Below are positions 1-9,893 of a stretch of DNA of 64,000 bases, piece by piece. Source of the stretch: Holdemanella sp. MSK.7.32 (GTDB lineage Bacteria; Bacillota_I; Bacilli_A; Erysipelotrichales; Erysipelotrichaceae); the NCBI RefSeq assembly GCF_024460475.1, contig NZ_JANFYN010000008.1:3085-67084 (forward strand), read 5' to 3'. The notes below the pieces were generated by a model, which saw only the letters and a program-made list of their open reading frames with translations, did not search any database and had not been told where the DNA came from. Position 1 is the first letter of the stretch, and the number at the start of each line of letters is the position of its first letter. The position numbers and the translations under genes are program-made.

Positions 1-897
1 TTCCTTCTGCATTTCCTGTGTTTCTTCTAAAATATTACGATATTCATCCACAAATGGTTTGATTTCATCCAGTTTATAGATATCCTCAATGATGTCACGA
101 ATCTGGTTGTGAAATGGACGGATATTTTTTGAATTGTATTTCATGCTTCCCTTTTCTGGAAGTACATTATTTAATGCAATCAACTTTTTATAAATATGTT
201 CCAGGCCTTTCTGAGAACTATTTGACCTTTGTATCATATCTTCATACCCACGCATCATATTTTTACTGAATCCTATTCCAGCCAAGGAATCCATCAAATG
301 ATTCATGGCTTCATCACGTTTCACATACAGCAGTGTATTGATTTCCATTTCACTTGCAATAGACGATCTAAGGTGTTCTATCTGATGTTTAGATAGAGTC
401 TGTTTTCGCTTTGTTTGTTTCTTTTCATAAAAATTAATGTGACAATGCGGATTATCCGTATTTGTATGATATGAAGATGTCCAAATAACATTATCAGGTT
501 CTAGGTTCATTTTTTTTAAAATTGAATTCATAGATTTTGCAATCAGTTTATCCATGTTCCTTTTATCAATAATTTGATTTTTTACTGCAAAATCATGATC
601 AAAAGAAATTATCATTCCATACAATACAGGTGGTTTGTACTGGTCACATATCATCTGCATACGTAATGCATCAATAGGCTTACCGCCATTTGTTATACTG
701 CCCGCACTTCCTAATCGGTAATCTGCATAATTGAATGCTTCGCCTGTTGATACTAAGGTCTTATCGCAGGCTTCATCACGATCACAGTATTCAAATGCAT
801 CAGCTGTATTTACTGTGTTATTTTTTTCTACCGCATTGAGATTTTTGTTGGAGTACTGTGTATGCTGGAATCTATATTTAACAATTATACCTGCCAT
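1..897 (-). CDS. MobL/MobP-type relaxase, N-terminal part (runs off the window)
   Basis: The frame is open from an ATG at 897 to position 1, giving 299 residues of a longer protein. Relaxases nick one strand at oriT and lead it into the recipient. The residues HTNTDNPHCH at about 155-164 give the H-x-D...H-x-H metal site typical of HUH relaxases; an N-terminal tyrosine-containing segment and a charged alpha-helical tail follow. The start lies 3 bases after the VirD4 stop codon, and the GGAG binding site is inside the end of that gene, so the two are probably translationally coupled. The family assignment to MobL/MobP rests on the motif and the coupling-protein neighbour. The C-terminal domain cannot be seen. 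Confidence 0.85.
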   Translation of the reverse strand, partial: MAGIIVKYRFQHTQYSNKNLNAVEKNNTVNTADAFEYCDRDEACDKTLVSTGEAFNYADYRLGSAGSITNGGKPIDALRMQMICDQYKPPVLYGMIISFDHDFAVKNQIIDKRNMDKLIAKSMNSILKKMNLEPDNVIWTSSYHTNTDNPHCHINFYEKKQTKRKQTLSKHQIEHLRSSIASEMEINTLLYVKRDEAMNHLMDSLAGIGFSKNMMRGYEDMIQRSNSSQKGLEHIYKKLIALNNVLPEKGSMKYNSKNIRPFHNQIRDIIEDIYKLDEIKPFVDEYRNILEETQEMQKE

Positions 898-900
898 AGA

Positions 901-3033
901 TTAACTCCAAGCATCCGAAAAAGCATTATCGTTATCAGTGATTTCAATATCATCTAAATTTCTTTTCACTTCATCCAAATCTTTATCAGAAACGTTGGTA
1001 TCAATAGAGTGTAACCATTCAATGAATTCGTCTGACTTCATATAATTACGAATCAACGTCTGAACTGAAATCTTGGATTCTAAAAGATCTATCTTTTTTA
1101 AATATTCAATAACATGGGAAAAAACTGATTCCTCTAAATCATCACGTGAAGACCAATACCAGTACATATTTTTTGATAATAATGGTTCTTCTTTTCCGAC
1201 TCCTCTTGGTGAAACACGAGAGGAGTCATTCAATCGCAATTTGATTCCTGCACTTGCCAAAATGGTTGGTGACAATACAATATAACGTGGAATTGCATAC
1301 TCTAACTCGAATCCATCTTTGCGTACACGTACAATTTCATTTTCCATTTCCTTATACCATGAATATTGAGAACAGTCAGGCAAATAAACTTTGCATGGAC
1401 CTAGCTTAGAACGATATACAATAATTCCATTTCCATCACTAACATCCATATTCTGAAGTTCGTCCGGTGTAATCAAAGGTTTTTTCTGATGTCCAATATT
1501 TACACCACTACCAGTGGAAGTAACATTGTTATTAAAATTATTACTGTACGATTCAACCATAATATCTTCTTCACCAATATTATCACTGATTGATTTACAA
1601 ACATCATGGTCAGCGCTTGAAATAAAATACCACAAGTTACAGTTTGAACGAATGATGTGTGCAATATGATCACCGTACTTTTCGTTCATCTGTTCATAGT
1701 CCTGCAAATATAAATGGAACAGGATATTTCGTGAACGTGCTACAGTCATTTTCCCATCAAAGTTAGGGATCTTTGCCATGTTTCCAAACTCATCTAAAAT
1801 AAAATGAACACGCTTTTCCAATTTACAGTCATCACGCTGGTTTGCTTCATAAACAAGTGTCTTATATGCACTTTCAATCATCATCGCTGTTATCGGATTA
1901 TATCTTTTCTTTTCATCTGGATCCACAATAAACAGTGCATGTTTTCCATCCTTGAAACTACGGAAATTAAAATCTGATTTACTCATCACCTTCATCAATT
2001 TTCGACTAGTGAATGGTCGAATAGATGCAAGAGATGAAGTTATAAATGACCCTCTTGTTTTGTCTGGTGCAGTGGCGATTGTAGCAAAACTTAATCGAGA
2101 TACAGATGTTTCATCCAATGACTCCATATATGCGGATAGTACCATCTTTTCTTCTCCATCAATTCTTTTTGTCTTACCAAGCAGAGATATCATTTGTACC
2201 AGTGAATAATAATTTTTTTTAGCACGTGCAATGGGAGCCGATGCGACTTCTAATAACGAAGAAATAATCAATGCCTTTTGTCCATCAATCCATATTGGTT
2301 CTGAATTTGAATTTCCATCAACAATAGATTCAACCTGATCCTGAGCATATTCATCTGCTTCATCCGGATCTTTAACGGCCCAGTCTGTAATATCATCCAA
2401 TGGATTCCAATGATCTGAATACTCAGGATTACGGAAATCAATCACATGTACCTTGTAACCTTGCTTCTTCGAAAGGTATAAATGAAAATCGTTATACATT
2501 TCTTTTTTTGGATCATGGAAAATCATACTTTCACTTGCCATGCTTGCAAGCATGACCAACTGACGAACAATCTTTCTAGATTTACCAGATCCGGTAGTAC
2601 CAACACAGTAATCATGAAATGAATCTGTTTCATATAATAAAGTTTTATCTGAAATCATATGCACGGGAGCACCGCCAACATCTAGATGTTGTGTTGTATC
2701 AATTGGTGCTTCACCAAAATATTTTTTTTGTTCTTTCAGGGTTCGCCAGCGTGCAGTAGCAATCACGTTAGATTGCTGAGGTCGATTTATTTTCAAGCCA
2801 AAAGCAACATAATAAAAACATAATGCCCACATACAAATACCTGTTATTGCACCATCCCTTTTATGATTTAAAAAAGAATCAACAAAAGAAACATCGAGCT
2901 TCAAAAGCATAGTATCAATCATGTAGAAAATCAGATAAGAAATCAAAAACATGACTGGAAAAAGACATATCAAAGATAAATAAAGACTTGTTGAAGTTGT
3001 CGTAACTGTACTTTGACTTTTGTTTTTTGACAT
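901..3033 (-). CDS. VirD4/TraG type IV coupling protein
   Basis: This protein of 710 residues is the ATPase that brings the relaxase-DNA complex to the secretion channel. Two N-terminal membrane segments are followed by a Walker A motif GTTGSGKS near residue 149 and a Walker B motif ILDEFGN near residue 417, then the TraG C-terminal region. I place the start at the ATG at 3033 because AAGGAG lies 9 bases upstream; an in-frame extension to 3081 lacks a binding site. It is followed at once by the relaxase gene. Length and motifs are usual for Gram-positive VirD4 proteins. Confidence 0.93.
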   Translation of the reverse strand: MSKNKSQSTVTTTSTSLYLSLICLFPVMFLISYLIFYMIDTMLLKLDVSFVDSFLNHKRDGAITGICMWALCFYYVAFGLKINRPQQSNVIATARWRTLKEQKKYFGEAPIDTTQHLDVGGAPVHMISDKTLLYETDSFHDYCVGTTGSGKSRKIVRQLVMLASMASESMIFHDPKKEMYNDFHLYLSKKQGYKVHVIDFRNPEYSDHWNPLDDITDWAVKDPDEADEYAQDQVESIVDGNSNSEPIWIDGQKALIISSLLEVASAPIARAKKNYYSLVQMISLLGKTKRIDGEEKMVLSAYMESLDETSVSRLSFATIATAPDKTRGSFITSSLASIRPFTSRKLMKVMSKSDFNFRSFKDGKHALFIVDPDEKKRYNPITAMMIESAYKTLVYEANQRDDCKLEKRVHFILDEFGNMAKIPNFDGKMTVARSRNILFHLYLQDYEQMNEKYGDHIAHIIRSNCNLWYFISSADHDVCKSISDNIGEEDIMVESYSNNFNNNVTSTGSGVNIGHQKKPLITPDELQNMDVSDGNGIIVYRSKLGPCKVYLPDCSQYSWYKEMENEIVRVRKDGFELEYAIPRYIVLSPTILASAGIKLRLNDSSRVSPRGVGKEEPLLSKNMYWYWSSRDDLEESVFSHVIEYLKKIDLLESKISVQTLIRNYMKSDEFIEWLHSIDTNVSDKDLDEVKRNLDDIEITDNDNAFSDAWS

Positions 3034-3064
3034 GGAATAAGTCTCCTTTCTAAAGAAATTAAAG

Positions 3065-3420
3065 AAAAAGTGTGAGCACAAGGCTATTTATACCTTGAAG
3101 CTCCACTTTTGGGTCAAGAAAAGCGGGCAAATGCCCACTATAAGGAAAAATGCACCCTGAAGGCTTATTTAGCCTTCAGGAAGCACTTTTAAAGAAAAAC
3201 AGAAGTGAGCAAATTTTGAGCATTGCCCAAAATGATGCACAAGAGGAAAATCAAGGAAGAAGGCTAAATATGCTTGCAACCACTGGTTGCAAGGCCCTTA
3301 AATGCTCACTGCTGATGCAGTGCTTATCCTGATGACTTTTAGAAGCGTGTTTTGCTCACTAAATTAAGCGAATAAAAGTCTAGAAATATGTGCTCTGTTT
3401 GAACCATTAGAGCACATCAT
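3065..3420. other. Gene-free region with a row of hairpins (oriT or structured RNA candidate)
   Basis: About 580 bases between the VirD4 start and the next gene upstream contain no convincing gene. Five inverted repeats follow each other: an imperfect one at 3066-3110; a long one at 3150-3190 whose core CCTGAAGGCT pairs with AGCCTTCAGG; CTTGCAACC/GGTTGCAAG at 3272-3292; AGTGAGCA at 3203 with TGCTCACT at 3303; and TGTGCTCT/AGAGCACA at 3390-3417. The first two resemble diverged copies. A GTGGGCA/TGCCCGC hairpin near 3122-3140 is followed by T residues on the minus strand. Position beside relaxase and coupling genes suggests oriT, but I cannot identify a nic site. Confidence 0.5.
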
Positions 3421-3614
3421 AAGAAGATTAATTAAGGATGACAAACAAGGAAGATATTTAATAATTGAGTACATTAAAATACGAAAAAGAATATCAGGAA
3501 TTGTTTGGTTTCACAGAAATTAAGGTACTTAATATCTGTGTTCATCCAAATTTTATAGAAAATAAAAAAGGTACAATATTGTACCAACAAGAGAAAGAAA
3601 AGCAGGCTGAACAG

Positions 3615-4100
3615 TTAACTGTTCATGTACTGTTTTTCAAGTTTTTTTATTTTTGATTGTGATAATTTAGGTAAAGTATAATCATCCTGCGATACATTAA
3701 AAGCATTCATTAGAATGGTTTTAAGTTCGTCTGTATCGTAGGCTAAGAAGCCTAACTTCTCCTTTACAATACGATTACAGAAATAAAGATGTGAAGCGTA
3801 AGGTTCATCCATAAAGAACACAATATTTGTTTCAGGATGAAGCAGTTTTACATACTTACAGATGTTAATACAAGTTGGATCACTGTACCATGATTTCTGT
3901 ATTAAGAGTAAATAAATATCTTTTATACCATCCACTGGATTAAAAGCCAAATTGATAAAATCCTTGTCTAATACATGAAAATTGTCAAACTCATCTTCTG
4001 AAAAAAGGCTTCCAATAACAGCATCATTCTCGCTGTATTTTGGAAATGCCATGTTTAATTTTCGATAAAGATACTTATCACAAAACATAACGATTTTCAT
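3615..4100 (-). CDS. Unknown 161-residue protein, transfer region
   Basis: I do not recognise this protein. It starts at the ATG at 4100, chosen because GGAGGTG lies 7 bases upstream; a longer TTG start at 4121 has no site. The pattern of short hydrophobic strands alternating with helices (IVMFCDKY at the start, DIYLLLI, TNIVFFMDEPY) would fit a small alpha/beta fold such as a receiver-like domain, but no catalytic motif is obvious. It overlaps no neighbour and follows the XRE/RHH regulator by 17 bases, so it is probably in the same transcript and last before the hairpin-rich region. Confidence 0.65.
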   Translation of the reverse strand: MKIVMFCDKYLYRKLNMAFPKYSENDAVIGSLFSEDEFDNFHVLDKDFINLAFNPVDGIKDIYLLLIQKSWYSDPTCINICKYVKLLHPETNIVFFMDEPYASHLYFCNRIVKEKLGFLAYDTDELKTILMNAFNVSQDDYTLPKLSQSKIKKLEKQYMNS

Positions 4101-4117
4101 TTCAATCACCTCCTCAA

Positions 4118-4690
4118 TCAATACTTTTTAGAATGTTTAATGTTAGCAAGATATTGTTCGATGTCGGTACGTAATTCATTTGAATTCGTGCCATATTTAT
4201 CATCAAGATACTGTAGTATAAGTACATCCATCTCATGTGCATGGGAAAGCTTATCCATTTCCTGAATGAATGTGTTTACGATAGCTTCACGTACATCAAT
4301 CATGATTTCAGTTGAAACATTTGATTTTGAAATATCATTTAATGTGTATTCAATGCAATATTTAATTGTTTCAGATATACTGCTGAAACCTTTGTCATCC
4401 TTCAAATGCACAAGGTCATTTCTTTTCTCTTTAGTTATATTAACTGTTAACCTAAACACGTTCCTGTTATTAACAAGTGTAAAATAATCAAGTTCTAAAA
4501 CCTCAGCCAGTTTTCTTAACAAATTATCATCCACAGAATTCATCATACAACTTTCTATTCTTTGATACTTCTGTCTGGATATACCTACTAGATTTGCAAT
4601 TTCATCTTGTGATAATTGCTTATGCGTTCTAGCATCTTTCAATTCGTTAGCCAGTACAGTATCCAACTCGATATTCATTTTATCCGCCAT
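4118..4690 (-). CDS. XRE helix-turn-helix plus ribbon-helix-helix-like regulator
   Basis: Residues 10-68 form a Cro/C1 helix-turn-helix (LSQDEIANLVGISRQKYQRIES). The following segment, residues 78-115, begins with a short beta-strand FRLTVNIT and two helices ending in SISETIKYCIEYTL, which looks like a ribbon-helix-helix DNA-binding fold; the last 70 residues are helical. A protein with two DNA-binding modules would be a natural regulator of the transfer operon or an oriT-binding relaxosome accessory. Binding site GAGGTG lies 5 bases before the ATG at 4690. The ribbon-helix-helix call is pattern-based and less certain than the XRE call. Confidence 0.8.
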   Translation of the reverse strand: MADKMNIELDTVLANELKDARTHKQLSQDEIANLVGISRQKYQRIESCMMNSVDDNLLRKLAEVLELDYFTLVNNRNVFRLTVNITKEKRNDLVHLKDDKGFSSISETIKYCIEYTLNDISKSNVSTEIMIDVREAIVNTFIQEMDKLSHAHEMDVLILQYLDDKYGTNSNELRTDIEQYLANIKHSKKY

Positions 4691-4736
4691 ATCATCACCT
4701 CATCATTTATCTAATATCTATAATCTTTAAAATTAA

Positions 4737-4985
4737 TTATATTTTGCTGACCTTAACCTTTCGTTCATCGTGTCTGCCCATTGCTTTTTTTATACACGAG
4801 CAGTACAGCTTACTGTAATAAAAATAAGTGACGATGCAGTAATCTTCGTCCCTGAATTTGCAAATGTTTATTTCACTTTTTAAGTCGATATTTGAACCAG
4901 ATAAGTCGTTGATATTTTGTATCAATGCACATATTCTGCGTACCCAGTATTCTTTTTCAAATCTACCTTGGTATTGATTATGCAT
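4737..4985 (-). CDS. Unknown 82-residue protein, transfer region
   Basis: This small basic protein is not recognised. I choose the second ATG (4985), which has AGGAG 7 bases upstream; the ATG at 4991 is one base from that site. The sequence is rich in Tyr and Cys (YFYYSKLYCSCIKK) and has no signal peptide or membrane segment. It sits 16 bases after the membrane-anchored protein at 5002-5547 and before the XRE/RHH regulator, inside the conjugation cluster. Confidence 0.55.
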   Translation of the reverse strand: MHNQYQGRFEKEYWVRRICALIQNINDLSGSNIDLKSEINICKFRDEDYCIVTYFYYSKLYCSCIKKAMGRHDERKVKVSKI

Positions 4986-5001
4986 CCCCATTCTCCTTTC
5001 A

Positions 5002-5547
5002 TTAGTTCAAAAACACACACTCATATCCAATTAATTCACCATTCTCATCGAGTGCAGGATTGACTGTGTAATTCTGTGAACTTTCATGTCCATAATTGTC
5101 TGCTTCCGCCATTGCACGTATAGCAATTTGGTCATAATCAGAGAACAAAAATATTTTATTTTCCTTTTTAGGTGCGTTACTCAATGCACCGTTTTGTTCT
5201 CCTTCCGGTGTGTAATTTACAGTCTTTACTTTTTTTAAAGTCAATTCCTTCTGTACAAAATGTCCCTTATCATCTGTTAAGATGTAAATGACTTTAACAC
5301 TTTTTTTCCCTTTGTTTTTGACTTTATATGCAAGATGCTTTTTATCATTGATGTCCTTACCACGATAATCTTCAGCTTTAATCACATAATAATATGGATT
5401 AAAATTATCTTCCGCTACAGTCCTTAGATCCTTGTCCACAAATACAAGTTCTGGTTCATGACTTTTCTGTATACGAGTATAAATATCATAACCCCCAAAG
5501 CATACAATTATCAGGACTACAATTCCTATTAAAATCTTTTTTAACAT
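5002..5547 (-). CDS. Membrane-anchored extracellular protein of the transfer region
   Basis: The 181 residues begin with a single membrane segment (residues 5-21, ILIGIVVLIIVCFGGY), and the rest is a charged, lysine-rich extracytoplasmic domain with predicted beta-structure. I do not recognise the domain. It begins 11 bases after the stop of the wall hydrolase gene, so it is almost certainly co-transcribed with it; a role at the cell surface in the secretion apparatus is an inference from context. The binding site before the ATG is weak, which suggests translational coupling. Confidence 0.65.
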   Translation of the reverse strand: MLKKILIGIVVLIIVCFGGYDIYTRIQKSHEPELVFVDKDLRTVAEDNFNPYYYVIKAEDYRGKDINDKKHLAYKVKNKGKKSVKVIYILTDDKGHFVQKELTLKKVKTVNYTPEGEQNGALSNAPKKENKIFLFSDYDQIAIRAMAEADNYGHESSQNYTVNPALDENGELIGYECVFLN

Positions 5548-5558
5548 ATTTTTATCAT

Positions 5559-7310
5559 CTACTTTCCATAAAAACCATTCAATTTAGTTCCCGCACCAAG
5601 GGTACGTTCTGCCCATTCTTTTACGCTCTTCCATTTCTGACAACGGAATCCATATTTTGGTTCGTTTCTGTTTGCGTTGCATTCCGAAATCACAACAGAA
5701 CCATCTACGTCTACTCCTTCGATAAATGCAACGTGCATAGTTCCACCGCTCGATGAAGTAATCGAAACGATGGATTTAGGAATCGGATTGTTGATATCTT
5801 TTGAATACTTCCCACTGCCAGGTGCTACATGATCTACCGTTAATTTTTGATCCCAGTTTGTCGGCAATGGATAAGGTGAATCATGATAATTTACATCCCA
5901 GTATCGTCCAGAAGCGTATGAAGAACAAATCATTTTGTTAAATTTACCTGTTATTGATTGATTTGTACATGCTGCACCATATGGCCACCACTGTGGCTTA
6001 TTTACCGCACATACGTTAGGGTTTCCTTCGTTAATATCGGCACTGTAAGTGTAGTACTTTGAATCAAAATCAATCATTACACCTTCTGCTGTAAGTATTC
6101 CACCAGAGCCTTCAGATTCACACGCTGAGTCTGTACTTGAGCCTGTATGAGTATCACGTATCATGTCATAGATGGTCTTGTAGGTTGTACTTGTATAATG
6201 CAGTCCGTCATTTGTTTGAATATTTCCTAAAAGTGAAGTATATGTATCAACATAAACGATTTTCTTTCTCAGATTCTTTTTGAGATATGTATTAAATTTT
6301 TCGATCTGGCTATTTTTTATAACATAGTTTCCTGCACATTTTGCTTCGTCGACTGGGTTGACTGACATAACCACAATACTTTTTGCTTTCTTCCAGTCTG
6401 AGTCAACTAATGCATTCAACTTAGTTACATATTTTTCGTAATTATTCAGATCATTGACACCTAGATTGACAACAATGGTATCTGTATCTTTCAATTCCTT
6501 GTTCACTTTACTGATTGCTGTATTTACTAGCCAGTTGTAACCTTTTCCTACAGAACATATCCACTTGTTCTTTCCTTCGGTAATTGCACTTTGCATACCT
6601 ACAGTCCGTGAATCGCCTACCCATAATATTCGACCACTGATACCTGTTGAAGCAGAGTCCGCATCTGCACTCTGTCCACGAAACTGGTTGTATACTTTCA
6701 TGCTGTACTGCGATCTTCTCTCTACAGTACATGAAACATAAGATGTGTTGCAACGCTCAAAACAGTTCATGAACGCTTCTGTCACCTTTGTAACGCTGTT
6801 ACTTTTTTTAAGTTCTTCTGTATCCTTAAAATAAGTGGTTCCTCTTACAGACCATTTGAAAGTCGGCAACTGCTGAATACAGAGAAAGTCAAGCTGTAAT
6901 TTTAAATCACTCGTTTCCTTTCCCTGCTGTGCAGCATAGTTTTTTAAAGCTGTTTTATAGCCTTGTGTTGTCCATTGAACAAGTCCGTACCCAGCTCCGC
7001 CAATCTCAGAAGCACCCGGCTTGAATCCACTTTCTGCATACATATTTCCCATGATGCCTGCTGTTGCTTCATCCGAATACCCAGAAGCTTTAAAGTAGTT
7101 CCAGATTGCCTTTTTATTTTCTTCTACAGTACCATCTGATGATACATCAATACTTCCAGTTGCTTCAGATGAGCATTTATCTTCCTGATCCATCATTATC
7201 ATCTGTGATAAAACGATAGGTGGTATCATCATCGTTGCAACAGTTATTCCTGTGGCAATACCGATACATGCTTTCTTTATTTTTTTCGCATGTTTTATTA
7301 GACTTCCCAT
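5559..7310 (-). CDS. Three-domain cell-wall hydrolase: phage-type lysozyme, SGNH esterase, CHAP peptidase
   Basis: An N-terminal membrane segment (residues 15-38) is followed by a phage tail lysozyme-like domain at about 60-215 (AIWNYFKASGYSDEATAGI, AESGF, GLVQWT). Residues 225-395 carry an SGNH hydrolase with block I GDSRTV, block III VNLGVNDLN and block V DGLHYT. Residues 405-583 form a CHAP domain with Cys in CSSYASG and His in MHVAFIEG, then SECN. Such hydrolases open the peptidoglycan for T4SS assembly. Lysozyme plus CHAP is common in Gram-positive conjugation; an SGNH domain between them is unusual and may remove O-acetyl groups. The ATG overlaps the VirB4 stop (TAATG). Confidence 0.85.
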   Translation of the reverse strand: MGSLIKHAKKIKKACIGIATGITVATMMIPPIVLSQMIMMDQEDKCSSEATGSIDVSSDGTVEENKKAIWNYFKASGYSDEATAGIMGNMYAESGFKPGASEIGGAGYGLVQWTTQGYKTALKNYAAQQGKETSDLKLQLDFLCIQQLPTFKWSVRGTTYFKDTEELKKSNSVTKVTEAFMNCFERCNTSYVSCTVERRSQYSMKVYNQFRGQSADADSASTGISGRILWVGDSRTVGMQSAITEGKNKWICSVGKGYNWLVNTAISKVNKELKDTDTIVVNLGVNDLNNYEKYVTKLNALVDSDWKKAKSIVVMSVNPVDEAKCAGNYVIKNSQIEKFNTYLKKNLRKKIVYVDTYTSLLGNIQTNDGLHYTSTTYKTIYDMIRDTHTGSSTDSACESEGSGGILTAEGVMIDFDSKYYTYSADINEGNPNVCAVNKPQWWPYGAACTNQSITGKFNKMICSSYASGRYWDVNYHDSPYPLPTNWDQKLTVDHVAPGSGKYSKDINNPIPKSIVSITSSSGGTMHVAFIEGVDVDGSVVISECNANRNEPKYGFRCQKWKSVKEWAERTLGAGTKLNGFYGK

Positions 7311-9874
7311 TATTGTCTATCGTCTTTCATTCGTGTGAATTTAGCAAAGGCTTCATCCCCAATTTGAATACGAACTCGCATGGCTGTACTTGTTCCAATC
7401 TTGGCATAGCATTCACCAATATTGGCAAACTGCACGAATTCCTGTTCTGATTCTGGAATCAAATGTGTTTTCTTGAAGTATTCGATACCCTCTGCACCTA
7501 ATCCAAAATAAAACTGGTATACGGAGTTTTCAATGATGGCTTCACCCTGTTCCTTTACCGAATCTTTTAAAACATCACTAATCTGCTGAGTTGCGGGAGT
7601 CAAGCCTGCCATATATTTACGAACACGTTTGATAACTGTCTGGAAATACATCATGATGTCAAGATAACGAGGATCCATAATAACTGAGAATTCATCCGCA
7701 TAAAGCTGTTTTCTGCGGTTGAATGGGTCAGAGATGATATCAGTCCAGATATAAGACAAAACGTTGTAATACTGCGTTGCAAGCACACGTGAGCCTGTGT
7801 TGTCCTGCAATGCACTTAAATTAAAGTTGATAACATTTGCTGATAAATCTACGTTCGTATGACCATTGAAAAGGTTGGCATCGGCACCATAGGCAATCGG
7901 CTCTAAGAATGCTAGACAAACCTTATGACGCTCAATTTCAGCACGATCAGGATGAGGTTGCTTTTCGATCTCTTTCAGCCATGCCTGAATCGTGTCATAA
8001 ACATCTGAAAAGATAGGATAATCTTCGCTTTTGAAATTATCCAGAATATATTGAGCTGTTGTCTTAAAGTCTATGTTAATAAGCCCGTAAACGTGTGTTA
8101 AAGCACGTTCAATCAAGTTGGTATGAAGGATACCAATCTCATCAGAATCGCCTTTATATGCATTTAAAAATGATCTCAGGAAGCGGATATGCTGTTCAAG
8201 CGGATAAATCTGATCTAAAGGTACTTTACCATCCCCTGTATCACTGTCAGGTACGTTGAAACGTATCTGTAATGGATTGATACGACCTTTTTCACCATTT
8301 GAACAGTCAATATTCGCACCACCTAATTCATAAGTCAGCTTATTCAATTCCTTACCTTCTACATCCAGAATATATTGCTTGTAGCCTAGACCACAACGAT
8401 TGTAGATCAGCCACATCAAAAAGAATGTTTTACCCATACCGGAGTTACCGACAACAAATTCGTTGTAGTTGGAACGATCGTCTTTCTTCGTAAAGTTGTC
8501 ATAGAAAACAACACCATTAGTTTGTATCGTATTACCTATATATACTGGCGGGTAATGAACATCCTGAGAATACTGTGTAGAATCGTATAGAGCTTCAAAA
8601 ACAAACGGATACATCCATCCTAGTGTAGCTGTAGTAGTAGTTTTGTAGAATCTGTCCTTTAATTCATAATCATATAGAATCGGAGCTGTACAGTTAAATA
8701 ATTCCAAAGGTTCAAACACACCATCGCTAAATTGAATCCCCATCGAAACAAAAGAATCATCTAAATCCTTACAAATTTCATTGACCTGCTGAACACTGTC
8801 ACCTTTGATACGCAAGAATACTGTGAAATCAAATGGTGTATCTCCTTCAGCCACCATCTTTTCAACCATTGTCTGTGTCTTATCAAACTGTTTCATCAGC
8901 TTTGATTGAGTAGATGCATCTTTTGCTTTCTGCATATTGCGTTCGATATTATGAATTTCCTTGTCAAGACTTTTTGTTAATGCTCCACTTTCAGCTGGCT
9001 TGAAATGCATAGAAAAATCAATATCACCTGCTGTAGCTAAATAACTCATTAATGCAAATGCCGGTTCTTTTCGATAAATATGAATGAATTTTGTTCTACA
9101 AAACACTCTGTCAAGTTCAACACATTGTCTAAAGCCTACATCTACCATACCAATGCGTGTTGGATATAAATAATCCATGATATCATCGGCTTCTTTTGCC
9201 ATTTCAGTAAACAATTTCGATGCCTGTGGGTGATAGAAGTTATAGATCACAAGAAATGTATCCATAAAATCTAATATGCTTGTCTTTTGATAAGAACCAA
9301 GTGTAGCAACAATTTCCTGGCATCTCTGTTCTAATTGAAAAATATCCTGTCCTTTTAGGATAAACACAAAACAGCGATCCACAAGTTCTTTTGTCAATGC
9401 TGTATATTTCAATCTTCTTTGTGCTTCATCCAAAATTTCATATCGAATGCGATCCTGTGGGTTTGATAAATTTAAGCTATCTTTAAAATACTGAAAATCA
9501 GCTACATATCCATCCACATCCGCACCAACCATATACGAATAGATCTGCCCTGCACCAATCGAATTGTTGAAGATCCTTGAAAACGCACGTATAAATGCAT
9601 ACTGGTCATTGTCCTTGAAACCGAAAATATTTGTTCCTGCTGTACGAACCATCATGATATAGTTTCCATCAAGGTCCTTGAACATATTCTTTTCTTCGTC
9701 ATATGCAAAAGGGATGGCATCTCTGATGTCAAATCTATCAATCTTCGGCTGTTTTTTCTTTTTCTTTTTTTTCTCCTTTTTGGAGTTTTTGATACTGTCG
9801 TTGACAAGTTTCTGTTTTTCTTTAACAGGATCTATATCCTTATTTTTATTTTTTCTTTTAAAAATCCCAAACAT
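7310..9874 (-). CDS. VirB4/TraE-type conjugation ATPase
   Basis: This 854-residue ATPase powers assembly and secretion by the T4SS at the inner face of the membrane. The Walker A motif GNSGMGKT is near residue 476 and the Walker B region QLYADEF near residue 728; the N-terminal half has the usual VirB4 VirD4-like layout. The first 40 residues are extremely lysine-rich. An AAGGAG site precedes the ATG by 7 bases. Its stop overlaps the next start as TAATG. A strong intrinsic terminator at 9894-9921 lies just before the gene, so expression may need readthrough or antitermination. Confidence 0.95.
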   Translation of the reverse strand: MFGIFKRKNKNKDIDPVKEKQKLVNDSIKNSKKEKKKKKKKQPKIDRFDIRDAIPFAYDEEKNMFKDLDGNYIMMVRTAGTNIFGFKDNDQYAFIRAFSRIFNNSIGAGQIYSYMVGADVDGYVADFQYFKDSLNLSNPQDRIRYEILDEAQRRLKYTALTKELVDRCFVFILKGQDIFQLEQRCQEIVATLGSYQKTSILDFMDTFLVIYNFYHPQASKLFTEMAKEADDIMDYLYPTRIGMVDVGFRQCVELDRVFCRTKFIHIYRKEPAFALMSYLATAGDIDFSMHFKPAESGALTKSLDKEIHNIERNMQKAKDASTQSKLMKQFDKTQTMVEKMVAEGDTPFDFTVFLRIKGDSVQQVNEICKDLDDSFVSMGIQFSDGVFEPLELFNCTAPILYDYELKDRFYKTTTTATLGWMYPFVFEALYDSTQYSQDVHYPPVYIGNTIQTNGVVFYDNFTKKDDRSNYNEFVVGNSGMGKTFFLMWLIYNRCGLGYKQYILDVEGKELNKLTYELGGANIDCSNGEKGRINPLQIRFNVPDSDTGDGKVPLDQIYPLEQHIRFLRSFLNAYKGDSDEIGILHTNLIERALTHVYGLINIDFKTTAQYILDNFKSEDYPIFSDVYDTIQAWLKEIEKQPHPDRAEIERHKVCLAFLEPIAYGADANLFNGHTNVDLSANVINFNLSALQDNTGSRVLATQYYNVLSYIWTDIISDPFNRRKQLYADEFSVIMDPRYLDIMMYFQTVIKRVRKYMAGLTPATQQISDVLKDSVKEQGEAIIENSVYQFYFGLGAEGIEYFKKTHLIPESEQEFVQFANIGECYAKIGTSTAMRVRIQIGDEAFAKFTRMKDDRQ

Positions 9875-9893
9875 TAATGTACTCCTTTATATT

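Noticed and set aside
3150..3332. 60-residue plus-strand frame in the hairpin region
   Set aside because: It crosses several stems, has no binding site and codes against the direction of the region.
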